Positions 15,163 to 23,339 of a DNA stretch of 34,337 bases are shown here, in pieces. The notes beneath the pieces are model-generated. The model saw nothing but the letters and a program-made list of their open reading frames with translations. It made no database searches and had not been told where the DNA came from. The translations under genes were made by a program, and so were the position numbers. The DNA is from Gammaproteobacteria bacterium. GTDB taxonomy: Bacteria; Pseudomonadota; Gammaproteobacteria; Thiohalospirales; Thiohalospiraceae. The stretch's first letter is position 1. Each line of letters starts with the position of its first letter. Location of the stretch: contig JAJRUX010000122.1 of the NCBI GenBank assembly GCA_024277575.1, forward strand, positions 1 through 34,337, given 5' to 3'.

Positions 15163-16908
15163 ATGACCTTCCTTCCCCGCGTACACCGTCTCTCTGTTCG
15201 ACTGGCCAACCAGATTGCTGCCGGCGAAGTGGTGGAGCGTCCTGCCTCTGTTCTTAAGGAACTGCTGGAAAACAGTCTGGATTCCGGCGCATCAAATATT
15301 TGCGTTGATATCGAGGGTGGGGGAGTCCGCCTTATTCGTGTGCAGGATGATGGCTGCGGTATTCACCGAGATGATATGGAGCTGGCGCTGAGCCGCCATG
15401 CCACCAGCAAGATAAATGAGCTGACCGATCTTGAACGGCTATCCAGCATGGGTTTTCGGGGTGAGGCACTGGCCAGTATTACCTCGGTGTCCCGTTGCCG
15501 GATTGTATCGAGGACGGCGGAGATGGAGACGGGATGTTGTCTCGAAGTGGCAGGCAGTGAACTGCAGGGCGAACTCTCTCCGCAGGCTCATCCACCGGGC
15601 ACAACTGTTGAGGTACGTGATCTATTCTATAATACGCCCGCACGGCGTCGTTTTCTGCGCAGTGAGCGTACCGAGCAAGGCCATCTGGAGAGCGTGTTTA
15701 AACAGGTGGCGCTAAGCCGGTTTGACGTCAGTTTTTCGCTGAACAACGCGCAGCGAGCCGTACATAAATTGCGTGCTTCGCAGGATATCAAGGGACAGGA
15801 GCGACGTGTGATGCAGCTGTGTGGCAAGACGTTTCTGGACCGTACTCTGCATATCGAATTTGAAGCGGCCGGGATGCGCTTATGGGGCTGGATAGCCACA
15901 CCGGACTTTGCCCGGAGCCAGACCGATCTGCAGTATTTCTATCTTAACGGGCGGACCATTCGGGATCGCCTGGTCAACCATGCCATCCGTCAGGCCTATC
16001 AGGATCGTCTGTATCATGGACGGCATCCGGCCTATGTGCTGTTTCTGGAGATGGCGCCGGAGCAGGTGGATGTCAATGTTCACCCCACCAAGCATGAAGT
16101 CCGTTTTCGCGAAGCCCGCATGGTGCATGATTTTCTGGTGAGCAGTTTACAGCGTGCACTGGATGGCAGTGCTGATGCGGCTTTGGTAACACCATCTGAT
16201 GATATTGTTTCTCCTGCTGAATCGACACCATACCGTTTGAGTTCGCCTGGCCGGTCCTCCTCTCCGCCGATGCCCCCGGTTGCCGGTAGTATAAGAGAGC
16301 AGATGTCCGCCTATAAAAAACTACATGAGCCAATGCAGCCGGAGCAGACCGAAACAGCACCGGGTTTGTTGGGTACGGCGCTGGCCGAACTGTATGGCCG
16401 CTATATTCTCGCCCAGCGGGATGAACAGCTGTTGCTGATTGATATTGTGCAAGCGCGTGAATGCCTGTTCAGAGAGCAGCTGGGAATCTCTGTGGGACAA
16501 GGATCCGTGTCCGTACAACCCCTGTTGTTGCCGATTCAGATTCAACTGGAGCAAACCCAATATAAAATACTGGAACAATATAGCGAAAGGCTGCGGGAAT
16601 TGGGATTTGATATTAGCCAGGTTGGTCCCGGAAATGTAATGGTGCGGCAGCTTCCCAGATTGTTGCGCGATTGTGATGCTGGAATGTTGGTGCCTGCCCT
16701 GCTGACGGGACTGGCACGAAGGCCGGTAGAAGAACAGGATCTTGTTGCTGCGGTGGCCAGGCACGCCGCACGGGCTGTGATTCGGCGTACCACCCTTGGT
16801 GAGTTGAGTGTCCTGTTGCGGGAGGTTGGGCCTATGGCGCAGGAACAGGATGGGCGGCGTATCTATGTAGAATTGGAGCGCGTGGATCTGGATAAACTAT
16901 TCCGATAA
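15163..16908 (+). CDS. mutL: DNA mismatch repair protein MutL
   Basis: A 581-residue MutL. The N-terminal GHKL ATPase has ANQIAAGEVVERPASVLKEL, the catalytic glutamate in ELLENSLDSGA, DDGCGI, RHATSKI and MGFRGEALASI. A proline/serine-rich linker (about residues 340-400) precedes the dimerisation domain. The endonuclease motif DQHAxxExxxxE of many bacterial MutL proteins is replaced by DIVQARECLFRE, so this is the non-nicking type, which normally works with MutH. MutL links MutS bound at a mismatch to strand incision and unwinding. A TATAAT at 15127-15132 could be part of its own promoter. The usual miaA-hfq partners do not follow. Confidence 0.96.
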   Translation: MTFLPRVHRLSVRLANQIAAGEVVERPASVLKELLENSLDSGASNICVDIEGGGVRLIRVQDDGCGIHRDDMELALSRHATSKINELTDLERLSSMGFRGEALASITSVSRCRIVSRTAEMETGCCLEVAGSELQGELSPQAHPPGTTVEVRDLFYNTPARRRFLRSERTEQGHLESVFKQVALSRFDVSFSLNNAQRAVHKLRASQDIKGQERRVMQLCGKTFLDRTLHIEFEAAGMRLWGWIATPDFARSQTDLQYFYLNGRTIRDRLVNHAIRQAYQDRLYHGRHPAYVLFLEMAPEQVDVNVHPTKHEVRFREARMVHDFLVSSLQRALDGSADAALVTPSDDIVSPAESTPYRLSSPGRSSSPPMPPVAGSIREQMSAYKKLHEPMQPEQTETAPGLLGTALAELYGRYILAQRDEQLLLIDIVQARECLFREQLGISVGQGSVSVQPLLLPIQIQLEQTQYKILEQYSERLRELGFDISQVGPGNVMVRQLPRLLRDCDAGMLVPALLTGLARRPVEEQDLVAAVARHAARAVIRRTTLGELSVLLREVGPMAQEQDGRRIYVELERVDLDKLFR

Positions 16909-16975
16909 ACAATAGTTGCCGCAGTTTCGGCGGTGTTGGATATCCCGCAACATACTGATCAAGAAGAGACTTTTT

Positions 16976-18880
16976 ATGAGTAAAGCGAACGGAAACGTAT
17001 ATTTTGTTTATGGCAGAGAGTGTGAAGATGTTTTGGGAGAGGTGGAAAGTAGTCAATATGCCACGCTCGTTGAGTCAGCTTCTATCAGTGATTTTATACA
17101 AACTGGAACAGCCGGAGATCTCGATCGCGTTGTCGTTTGTGGGGATACTGATGAGATCAAACAGATACTAACAAAGGCAAGCGAAGATGGTTTCAGCGTG
17201 GCTTTTCTTCCTCAAAAAAACCAGAATACACTTCGTTCAACCTTTCAGATTCCAAAAGGCACAGAAGATGCGTTAAAAATAGCACTGGAAAATGAGCCAA
17301 ATCCTCTGGACTTGCTTTACGCAAACAACAGGATTGTTTTATGGGGGGCTCTTGTTGGGGATGCGCCGCCGCTTACCTACAGCAGCGCTGCTTACCGGCA
17401 GAGTTCCTTCAGGGAAAGATACCATCTGTTGATTGATGCCTTCAGAAAACTGAAACATCTGAGGAAGAATCAAATAAAATTGATTACCGCAAAAAACCAG
17501 GAGATAAATACCGCAGCATGCGGTGTCGTCATTATAGAGCATGACAATCACACCGGCGCATCATCGCTGCTTAAAAAGTATCTTTCTGTCAGTGATGGAA
17601 AACTTTCAGCTCTTCTGCTCTCTCCCGCTTCAACAGTGGATTATCTTTACTATCTGTATGTTTCACTTTTCAAGAAATCAAAAAACAGCAGCTTGCCGGA
17701 TTCAGTTGGTTTTATCAAAAGTGAGTCACTCCATATCGAGAGTACGCCGCCTCTCGAGGTAATGGTTGATGGTGAAAAGGTTACCCAGACGCCAATAGGA
17801 TTTGAGGTTAAAAAACGGGCGGTCCAGCTTATTGCCACTGAACAGTTTTGGGCGGAAATAAACAAGGAGTCATCGGACAAGGAGACACTCAAACTGTCAC
17901 GACTTCCCGTAACAAGTGAGGAGGTCAGTTATGTGCAGGATACCCTGCCTTTTTTTACCCATGCCAGCGAGGACAGGTATCGGGATCTTTTTGCGGAGCT
18001 CAGAAAACAGGGGAAGACGGCGCCGACCTATGTAATCTTGATGTTTCTGAGTACGATACTGGCGACGGTGGGCCTGTTTCTGAATAGCGCCTCCGTAGTT
18101 ATAGGCGCCATGCTGTTGGCCCCGTTGATGCAACCGATTGTATCAGCCTCCATGGGGGTGCTTCGAAATGATCACAGCCTGCTGTTTGGTGCGATGGGAA
18201 CCGTGTTGACAGGGGTGTTGATTGCACTGTTCAGTGCTTCCGTGATTGCACTGATACTGCCACTTGAAAATCTTACCGACGAGATTTCGGCAAGACTAAG
18301 CCCATCTTTGCTGGATCTGATGGTTGCGCTTGTATCTGGTGTGGCGGCAGCTTATGCCCAGAACAACAAGAATATTGTTGGTTCACTTGCCGGCGTATCA
18401 ATAGCCGTTGCTCTGGTGCCACCACTTGCCACTGCGGGTATTGGTCTCGGTTGGATGAATCTGGATGTTTTTTATCAGGCTTTCTTGCTGTTTGTAACCA
18501 ACTTTGTGGGTATTATCTTTGCCGCATCACTTACCTTTCTGATTTTGGGATTTGCCCCCATAAAACGTGCAAAGAAAGGATTGACCTATGCCTTGACCAC
18601 CTCACTGATTGTGGCAATACCGCTGTATCTCTCATTTACAACCATGGCTTTCGATTCCAGAATCCTGTCTGTCCTGGAGCAGAAAGAGTACCTGGTTTCA
18701 GGTAAAAAGGTGCAAATCGAAAACATTGTTCTGAAACATAGCGATGTGTTGATTGTGAAATGCGATTTTGTTGTTGATGAGGAGCTGAGTCATGAAGAAC
18801 TGGCGCAGTTCAAGCAGACACTCCAGGCGGAAATCAAGAAGCCGGTAGCTCTGGAGGTTGTTCAGCGAATCCGTTTTTAA
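16976..18880 (+). CDS. Degenerate diacylglycerol-kinase-like domain fused to DUF389 membrane domain
   Basis: A 634-residue protein in two parts. Residues 1-300 resemble the DAGK/LCB5 lipid-kinase fold: FLPQKNQNTLRSTFQIP (78-93) aligns with the LPxGTxNdfAR-IP segment, and SDGKLSALLLSP plus MVDGEKVTQTPIGFEV match the C-terminal kinase subdomain. The nucleotide-binding GGDGT is replaced by CGDTD (55-59), so catalysis is doubtful. Residues 350-580 are a DUF389 hydrophobic domain of about six helices (SVVIGAMLLAPLMQPI, GVSIAVALVPPLATAGI), followed by a soluble tail. Function is unknown; lipid or nucleotide sensing coupled to a membrane channel-like part is a guess. ATG 16976 follows AGAAGAGA; base composition looks more AT-rich than its neighbours. 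It converges on the ABC permease gene. Confidence 0.82.
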   Translation: MSKANGNVYFVYGRECEDVLGEVESSQYATLVESASISDFIQTGTAGDLDRVVVCGDTDEIKQILTKASEDGFSVAFLPQKNQNTLRSTFQIPKGTEDALKIALENEPNPLDLLYANNRIVLWGALVGDAPPLTYSSAAYRQSSFRERYHLLIDAFRKLKHLRKNQIKLITAKNQEINTAACGVVIIEHDNHTGASSLLKKYLSVSDGKLSALLLSPASTVDYLYYLYVSLFKKSKNSSLPDSVGFIKSESLHIESTPPLEVMVDGEKVTQTPIGFEVKKRAVQLIATEQFWAEINKESSDKETLKLSRLPVTSEEVSYVQDTLPFFTHASEDRYRDLFAELRKQGKTAPTYVILMFLSTILATVGLFLNSASVVIGAMLLAPLMQPIVSASMGVLRNDHSLLFGAMGTVLTGVLIALFSASVIALILPLENLTDEISARLSPSLLDLMVALVSGVAAAYAQNNKNIVGSLAGVSIAVALVPPLATAGIGLGWMNLDVFYQAFLLFVTNFVGIIFAASLTFLILGFAPIKRAKKGLTYALTTSLIVAIPLYLSFTTMAFDSRILSVLEQKEYLVSGKKVQIENIVLKHSDVLIVKCDFVVDEELSHEELAQFKQTLQAEIKKPVALEVVQRIRF

Positions 18881-18889
18881 GCATCCGGG

Positions 18890-19933
18890 TTATTCCCAGC
18901 GAAAACTGGCAGCTCCGATGGCAACAAAAATCGCACTCATTAACGCCAGTATGCCCAGCTGTGGGGCGATGTCGATCAGGCCTGCACCATCGATCATGAT
19001 CGCCCGGGCGCCATCAATAAGGTGGGTCAACGGCAGCAGTTGTGCCAGTTGTTTGATAACGGACGGTGACCCCTCCAGCGAGAACCAGACACCGGAAAGA
19101 AATATCATCGGCCAGCTGATAAGGTTGAGCAGACCACCGGCAAGCTCCTCGCTGGAGAGACGGGCGGCTATCAGCAGACCAAGGCTGATCATGCTGATGG
19201 TGCCGAGGGTAAAGATGATGAACAGGTTTAACCAGGAACCAAACATGGCGAAGTTTACAAAAAGATTGGTGCCTGCAAATACAAAGGTTGTAATGGCCAT
19301 GATCAGCCAGAGGCGGGAGGCGATCTGTGCAGTGAGAAATTCAAGGGCGGTGAGCGGGGTGGCCTTGAGTCGTTTCAGTACGCCGTTTTTACGGTAACGA
19401 ACGATCACATAGCCGATGCCGAAGAGGGCGCTGAACATCATGTTCATGGCCAGTATGCCTGGAATCAGCCAGTCCACATAGCGGATCGCCTTGCCGGTTA
19501 CGCTCTGCCTGCTGAACTTTTCCGGCGCATCTGTTCCGCGCAAAATTCGTTCGAGCAGATAACCACGCGGCGACTCTTCGTTGATCCAGTAGCGCTTTTG
19601 TACCGGATCGAACAGCATGTCCAGCTGGTGGCGCTCCAGTTTGACAATGGCAGGTTGCAGTTCGGTTACCGGAATGAACTGGATATGTTCGGTATTGAGG
19701 AAACGCTCCTGCGATTCAATATTGCCACTCTGCTCACCATAGACCCCGACTTTGTACAGATCCATCTTTTCGCTGGAGAAGGCAAAGGCAAATCCGGCCA
19801 CGATGAGAACGGGGAAGAGAATATTCCACGCCAGTGCGGCCCGGTCCCGAAAGAATTCGATATTTCTTGCCGCCAGTACGGCAAAAAAGTGTTTGAGCCG
19901 AAAGGTGCTGGTGGGTGACCGAGACGGTTTCAT
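18890..19933 (-). CDS. ABC-2 type exporter permease
   Basis: A 347-residue ABC-2 permease of the DrrB/YhhJ type. One N-terminal transmembrane segment (AWNILFPVLIVAGFAFAF) is followed by a periplasmic loop of about 130 residues and five more helices (for example LIPGILAMNMMFSALFGIGY and WPMIFLSGVWFSLEG). The cytoplasmic segment YRKNGVLKRLKATPLTALEF is characteristic. Its start overlaps the ATPase stop by four bases, so the two form one exporter. The substrate (drug, lipid or polysaccharide) cannot be read from the sequence. It is the last gene of the large minus-strand block and ends nine bases from the convergent DUF389 gene, with no clear terminator between. Confidence 0.9.
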   Translation of the reverse strand: MKPSRSPTSTFRLKHFFAVLAARNIEFFRDRAALAWNILFPVLIVAGFAFAFSSEKMDLYKVGVYGEQSGNIESQERFLNTEHIQFIPVTELQPAIVKLERHQLDMLFDPVQKRYWINEESPRGYLLERILRGTDAPEKFSRQSVTGKAIRYVDWLIPGILAMNMMFSALFGIGYVIVRYRKNGVLKRLKATPLTALEFLTAQIASRLWLIMAITTFVFAGTNLFVNFAMFGSWLNLFIIFTLGTISMISLGLLIAARLSSEELAGGLLNLISWPMIFLSGVWFSLEGSPSVIKQLAQLLPLTHLIDGARAIMIDGAGLIDIAPQLGILALMSAIFVAIGAASFRWE

Positions 19934-20808
19934 GTGCGCAGCTCCTTGCCGGTCAACTGCAAAAACAGATCGTCAAGGGTGCGTTCGCGGATCCGCAATC
20001 CGGTAAGGGAAACTCCAGCATCGATCAGCTGCTGAATGGTCTGGTCAACGTTTTGGGTGATGATTTCACAGCTGTCGCCGTTTTTTATTACCGGCATTGG
20101 CAATGAGATGTTTGCCAGTTCGCTGGTGGGGAGTACGGCCACCACATCTGAGAAGTGCTGCGCCAGCAGTTGTTGCGGCGTTCCTTCTGCAATGATTTTT
20201 CCGTGATCCATAATGATGATTTTATCGCACAGCTCGTAGGCCTCTTCCATGTAGTGAGTGGTGAGGATGACGGTCTTTCCTTCCCGCTTTATGCCATGCA
20301 CCAGCTCCCAGAAGTTACGTCGTGCCTGCGGGTCGAGGCCAGTGGTCGGCTCATCAAGGAATAGGATCTCCGGAACATTGATCAGGGTGAGGGCCAGCAG
20401 CAGCCGCTGACGCTGGCCGCCGGAGAGCTTGCGGGTGTCCCGGGTCAGGAACTCCTGCAGAGCGCAACGTTCGATAAGTTCCTCCAGCGGGACGGTTTTG
20501 TCGTAAAGGCGTTGAAACAGTTTGAGTGTTTCATGTACGGTAATGAAGTCCTGTAGCGCCGTGGTTTGAAACATGATTCCCGCTTCATAACGAAAGCGGT
20601 CTCCCAACGGCTGGCCCTGGTAAATAATTTCTCCCCTGGTTGGAATGGTAATCCCCTCCAGCATCTCTACGGTAGTGGTTTTGCCGGCGCCGTTTGGGCC
20701 GAGCAGACCGAAACAGCTGCCTCGCTGAATGTCAAAACTGACACCTCTTACCGCTTCTACATCCTTGTAGTGCTTGACCAGATTCTGTATTTGCAGGAGT
20801 GGTGACAT
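19930..20808 (-). CDS. ABC exporter ATP-binding protein
   Basis: A 292-residue ATPase of the DrrA/CcmA-like class: Walker [15 protein letters not shown], signature KLSGGQRQRLLLALTL, Walker B ILFLDEPTTGLDPQARR and switch histidine in ILTTHYMEEAYELCD. A C-terminal extension of about 80 residues, typical of exporter ATPases, ends in ERTLDDLFLQLTGKEL. ATG 20808 begins MSPLLQIQNLVKHY, as in the family; the longer frame overlaps the DsbA-like gene. It partners with the downstream permease. Gap to the preceding gene is 13 bases, so it is probably read from the cell-wall/lipB operon. Confidence 0.92.
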   Translation of the reverse strand: MSPLLQIQNLVKHYKDVEAVRGVSFDIQRGSCFGLLGPNGAGKTTTVEMLEGITIPTRGEIIYQGQPLGDRFRYEAGIMFQTTALQDFITVHETLKLFQRLYDKTVPLEELIERCALQEFLTRDTRKLSGGQRQRLLLALTLINVPEILFLDEPTTGLDPQARRNFWELVHGIKREGKTVILTTHYMEEAYELCDKIIIMDHGKIIAEGTPQQLLAQHFSDVVAVLPTSELANISLPMPVIKNGDSCEIITQNVDQTIQQLIDAGVSLTGLRIRERTLDDLFLQLTGKELRT

Positions 20809-20821
20809 CAGCCGGGTTTCA

Positions 20822-21532
20822 TTAGCACCAGCTTGCCAGCCCTTCAGGGCGCTCCAGCAGCTCCCTGATGTTTGCTTCAAGGATTTTATAGCCGACATTT
20901 CCGTACAGTTTTTGCCGCCCTTCATTGAAAATCCAGGTGGGACTGCCTTCAACCCGGAAGTCGTCGCGCAGTTTCAGATCATCACACAGGGCGGCCATTG
21001 CGGAGCCGTCATGCAGCAGCTTCAGCAGGGCGTTCCGTGGCACGCCCAGCTCCTCTGCCAAGGCAAGCTGGCTCTCGGCATTGCCTACATCCTTCATGTC
21101 GCGGAAGAAGGCCAGCCGCAGCTGCCAGATCGCCTGTTCGAACAGGCTGCGCCCGTCAAATGATGCAACTGGCTCCGGACTGATCTCGCCCTGTTGTTCC
21201 AGCAGCTGAATCGCTTTCAGATAGAGGTGGCTGCTGGCGGAGCTTTTGGGAATGTTTTTGCTCCAGATTCCGGGTGAAATCTCCACATGGGGGAAATCCT
21301 GGCAGACTTCAATGACATGTTGTCCGAATCCCGGGTAGCCGCCCTTGTCTTTCCAGCCTTCGCCAATACGCTGTTCGGTACAGCCGAAGATGGGAATGAA
21401 GTGGTAGCTGATGCGGATTTGCGGACCGAAACGCTGTCTGAGCTCATCTACTCTGATCTGAGCAGTATATGCCCAGACGCAGAGTACATCTGAAAAATAG
21501 GCGATATGCAGAGGTTCTGTTTGGTTGGTCAT
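20822..21532 (-). CDS. DsbA-family thioredoxin-fold protein (single-cysteine active site)
   Basis: A 236-residue cytoplasmic protein of the DsbA/FrnE/HCCA-isomerase family. The N-terminal strand IAYFSDVLCVWAY has the active-site position, but the CxxC motif is Cys18-Val-Trp-Ala21, so the resolving cysteine is lost. The cis-proline loop is VEGSPTWIFNEG, followed by YKILEANIRELLE. A monothiol or glutathione-using enzyme such as a kappa-GST or isomerase is more likely than a disulfide oxidase; no signal peptide is present. The gene starts five bases after lipB and is followed by the ABC exporter, so it is in one transcription unit with them. The exact reaction is not known. Confidence 0.82.
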   Translation of the reverse strand: MTNQTEPLHIAYFSDVLCVWAYTAQIRVDELRQRFGPQIRISYHFIPIFGCTEQRIGEGWKDKGGYPGFGQHVIEVCQDFPHVEISPGIWSKNIPKSSASSHLYLKAIQLLEQQGEISPEPVASFDGRSLFEQAIWQLRLAFFRDMKDVGNAESQLALAEELGVPRNALLKLLHDGSAMAALCDDLKLRDDFRVEGSPTWIFNEGRQKLYGNVGYKILEANIRELLERPEGLASWC

Positions 21533-21537
21533 GGTCG

Positions 21538-22191
21538 TTAGTTACTTTCCGATACTGACAGGTTATGAATAATGTAGTGCGGCAGCATCAGTTCCAGCTC
21601 CTTGATTGATATGTTCATGCCGATATCGCGCAGACTGGTTACTTCCATCTGTTCGTAACCGCAGGGATTTATGCGCTGGAAAGGGGTCAGATCCATATCA
21701 ACGTTGAGGCTGAGTCCGTGATAGGAGCATCCCCGTCTTACCCGTAGCCCCAGGGCGGCTATTTTCGCCTCGGCAACATAAACCCCCGGTGCATCCCGGC
21801 GAGTCTCCCCCTTGACCTGATATTCGGCCAGCAGGTCGATGATGCTCTGTTCCATGGCGGTTACCAGCTGCCGTATCCCCCAGTGGCGGCGTTTCAGGTC
21901 GATCAGCAGATAGGCGATCAGCTGTCCCGGCCCGTGGTAAGTGACCTGACCGCCCCGGTCGGTTTTTATCACCGGGATATAGCCGGCGTTCAGAATGTGG
22001 TGCTCCTTGCCGTTGGTTCCCAGAGTGAATACGGGTGGATGTTGCACCAGCCAGATCTCGTCGCGGGTGGTACTGTCACGCTGCACCGTGAAGTTGCGCA
22101 TCTTCTCCCAGATGCTGTTGTACTCCTGCAGTCCAAGATGGCGGACTTCAATTTGTGGCTGGATGCTCAGTCGGGACAGCGGTTGGCTCAT
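21538..22191 (-). CDS. lipB: Octanoyl-ACP:protein octanoyltransferase LipB
   Basis: A 217-residue enzyme that moves octanoyl from acyl carrier protein to lipoyl domains, the first step of endogenous lipoate synthesis. Motifs are [14 protein letters not shown], the signature [19 protein letters not shown], the catalytic lysine in [14 protein letters not shown] and the catalytic cysteine in [14 protein letters not shown]. Length is normal. It overlaps ybeD by four bases, as in many gammaproteobacteria, but lipA, which often follows, is replaced by the DsbA-like gene. LipA must be elsewhere if the pathway is complete. Confidence 0.96.
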   Translation of the reverse strand: MSQPLSRLSIQPQIEVRHLGLQEYNSIWEKMRNFTVQRDSTTRDEIWLVQHPPVFTLGTNGKEHHILNAGYIPVIKTDRGGQVTYHGPGQLIAYLLIDLKRRHWGIRQLVTAMEQSIIDLLAEYQVKGETRRDAPGVYVAEAKIAALGLRVRRGCSYHGLSLNVDMDLTPFQRINPCGYEQMEVTSLRDIGMNISIKELELMLPHYIIHNLSVSESN

Positions 22192-22454
22192 AGCGCCATC
22201 AGTACCTGTTCACAGGCGGTCAGTTCCTGATAGATGGCGTCCAGTTGTTGACGGCTGTTTGCCCGCAGCTGGATGGTTATGGAACGGTATTTACCCCCTT
22301 TGCTGAGGCGGGTGGTGATCTGGAGTTGTTCGCTTTCAGAGGCATGGCGATCGATGATTGCCTTGACCTCCGCTTCAAAGGCTTCGCTGGCGGGTCCCAT
22401 CACCTTGACGGGAAAGTCGCATGGAAAGGTCAGTGCGGAATCCTGGGTTGTCAT
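22188..22454 (-). CDS. ybeD: YbeD family protein (DUF493)
   Basis: An 88-residue DUF493/YbeD protein with an ACT-like alpha-beta fold. Family features include [34 protein letters not shown] and the C-terminal [14 protein letters not shown]. YbeD regularly lies between dacA (or dat) and lipB; a regulatory or lipoate-related role has been proposed but not shown. The start is 12 bases downstream of the ancestral dat stop codon, and its own stop overlaps lipB. Confidence 0.93.
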   Translation of the reverse strand: MTTQDSALTFPCDFPVKVMGPASEAFEAEVKAIIDRHASESEQLQITTRLSKGGKYRSITIQLRANSRQQLDAIYQELTACEQVLMAL

Positions 22455-22466
22455 GGTTGGAGTTGG

Positions 22467-23339
22467 TTAGCTCTCCGCCTCGCCGCCATTGCGCAGGTGC
22501 TGTTTGTAGTGCTGATAGCATTGATGCATCTGCCGCCACACAGCCCCCGGTGTGCCGCTGCCTACGGCTTTGTCATCGAGGCGGGAAACGGGAAGGATCT
22601 CCTTGGTGGAGCTGGTCAGCCAGATCTCGTCCGCACTGTGTAGCTCTGCTTCGGGAATGCTCTGTTACAGGCAGGGGATGTGAGCGGCTTGGGCCAGCTC
22701 TACCACCAGATCACGGGTGATTCCCGGCAGTAGCCGATTGTCTTTTGGTGGTGTGACGAGGGTGCCGTCTTTGACGATGAACAGATTGCTGGCGGCGCCT
22801 TCGGTTGCTTCTCCGTCCCGCAGCAGAATGGCTTCATCCGCACTGGCCTCCAGCGCCTGCTGGCGCAGCAGTACATTGGGTAGCAGGGAGATAGCCTTGA
22901 TATGGCAGTAGCGCCAGCGGATGTCATCCAGCGTGATTGCAGAAGCGCCTCGCTCCAGCAGCGTGGGTGCCGGCGCCTTCAGCGGATTGCTCATGGCAAA
23001 AATAGTCGGCGGGGTGTTGGCTGGAAAACCGTGGTCGCGGCTGGCGGTGCCGCGGGTGATCTGCAGATAAAGGGACTGATCTTCCGCATCGCAGCGTTCT
23101 ACCAGTTGCAGAAACAGTTTTTTCCACCCGGCCGGACTCAGCGGGTTGGTGAGTTTTATTGCATCCAGACTGTGCTGCAGCCGCGTCAGATGCTCGGTCA
23201 GCCGAAACGGCAGCCGTCCATAGCAGGGGATGACCTCGTAAACGCCGTCTCCAAATATGAATCCACGATCCAGTACGGAAATCTTTGCCTCTGATAGCGG
23301 CAGAAATTCGCCATTCAGATATACGGTGTCATTGCTCAT
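22467..23339 (-). pseudogene. dat: D-amino-acid aminotransferase (Dat), broken by in-frame stop
   Basis: A class IV PLP aminotransferase gene interrupted by a TAA at 22665-22667. The first 224 codons (from ATG 23339) encode NGEFLPLSEAKISVLDRGF, GDGVYEVIPCYGRLPFRL, the PLP lysine in YCHIKAISLLPN and EATEGAASNLFIVKDG. After the stop the same frame continues for 65 codons with QSIPEAELHSADEIW, LTSSTKEILPVSRLDD and an ordinary C-terminus, ending at 22467 just before ybeD. The whole is 290 codons, the normal length. One base change, such as GAA to TAA, would explain it. The enzyme makes D-glutamate or D-alanine for peptidoglycan. The short product lacks conserved C-terminal residues. Readthrough or a base error cannot be excluded. 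Confidence 0.88.
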
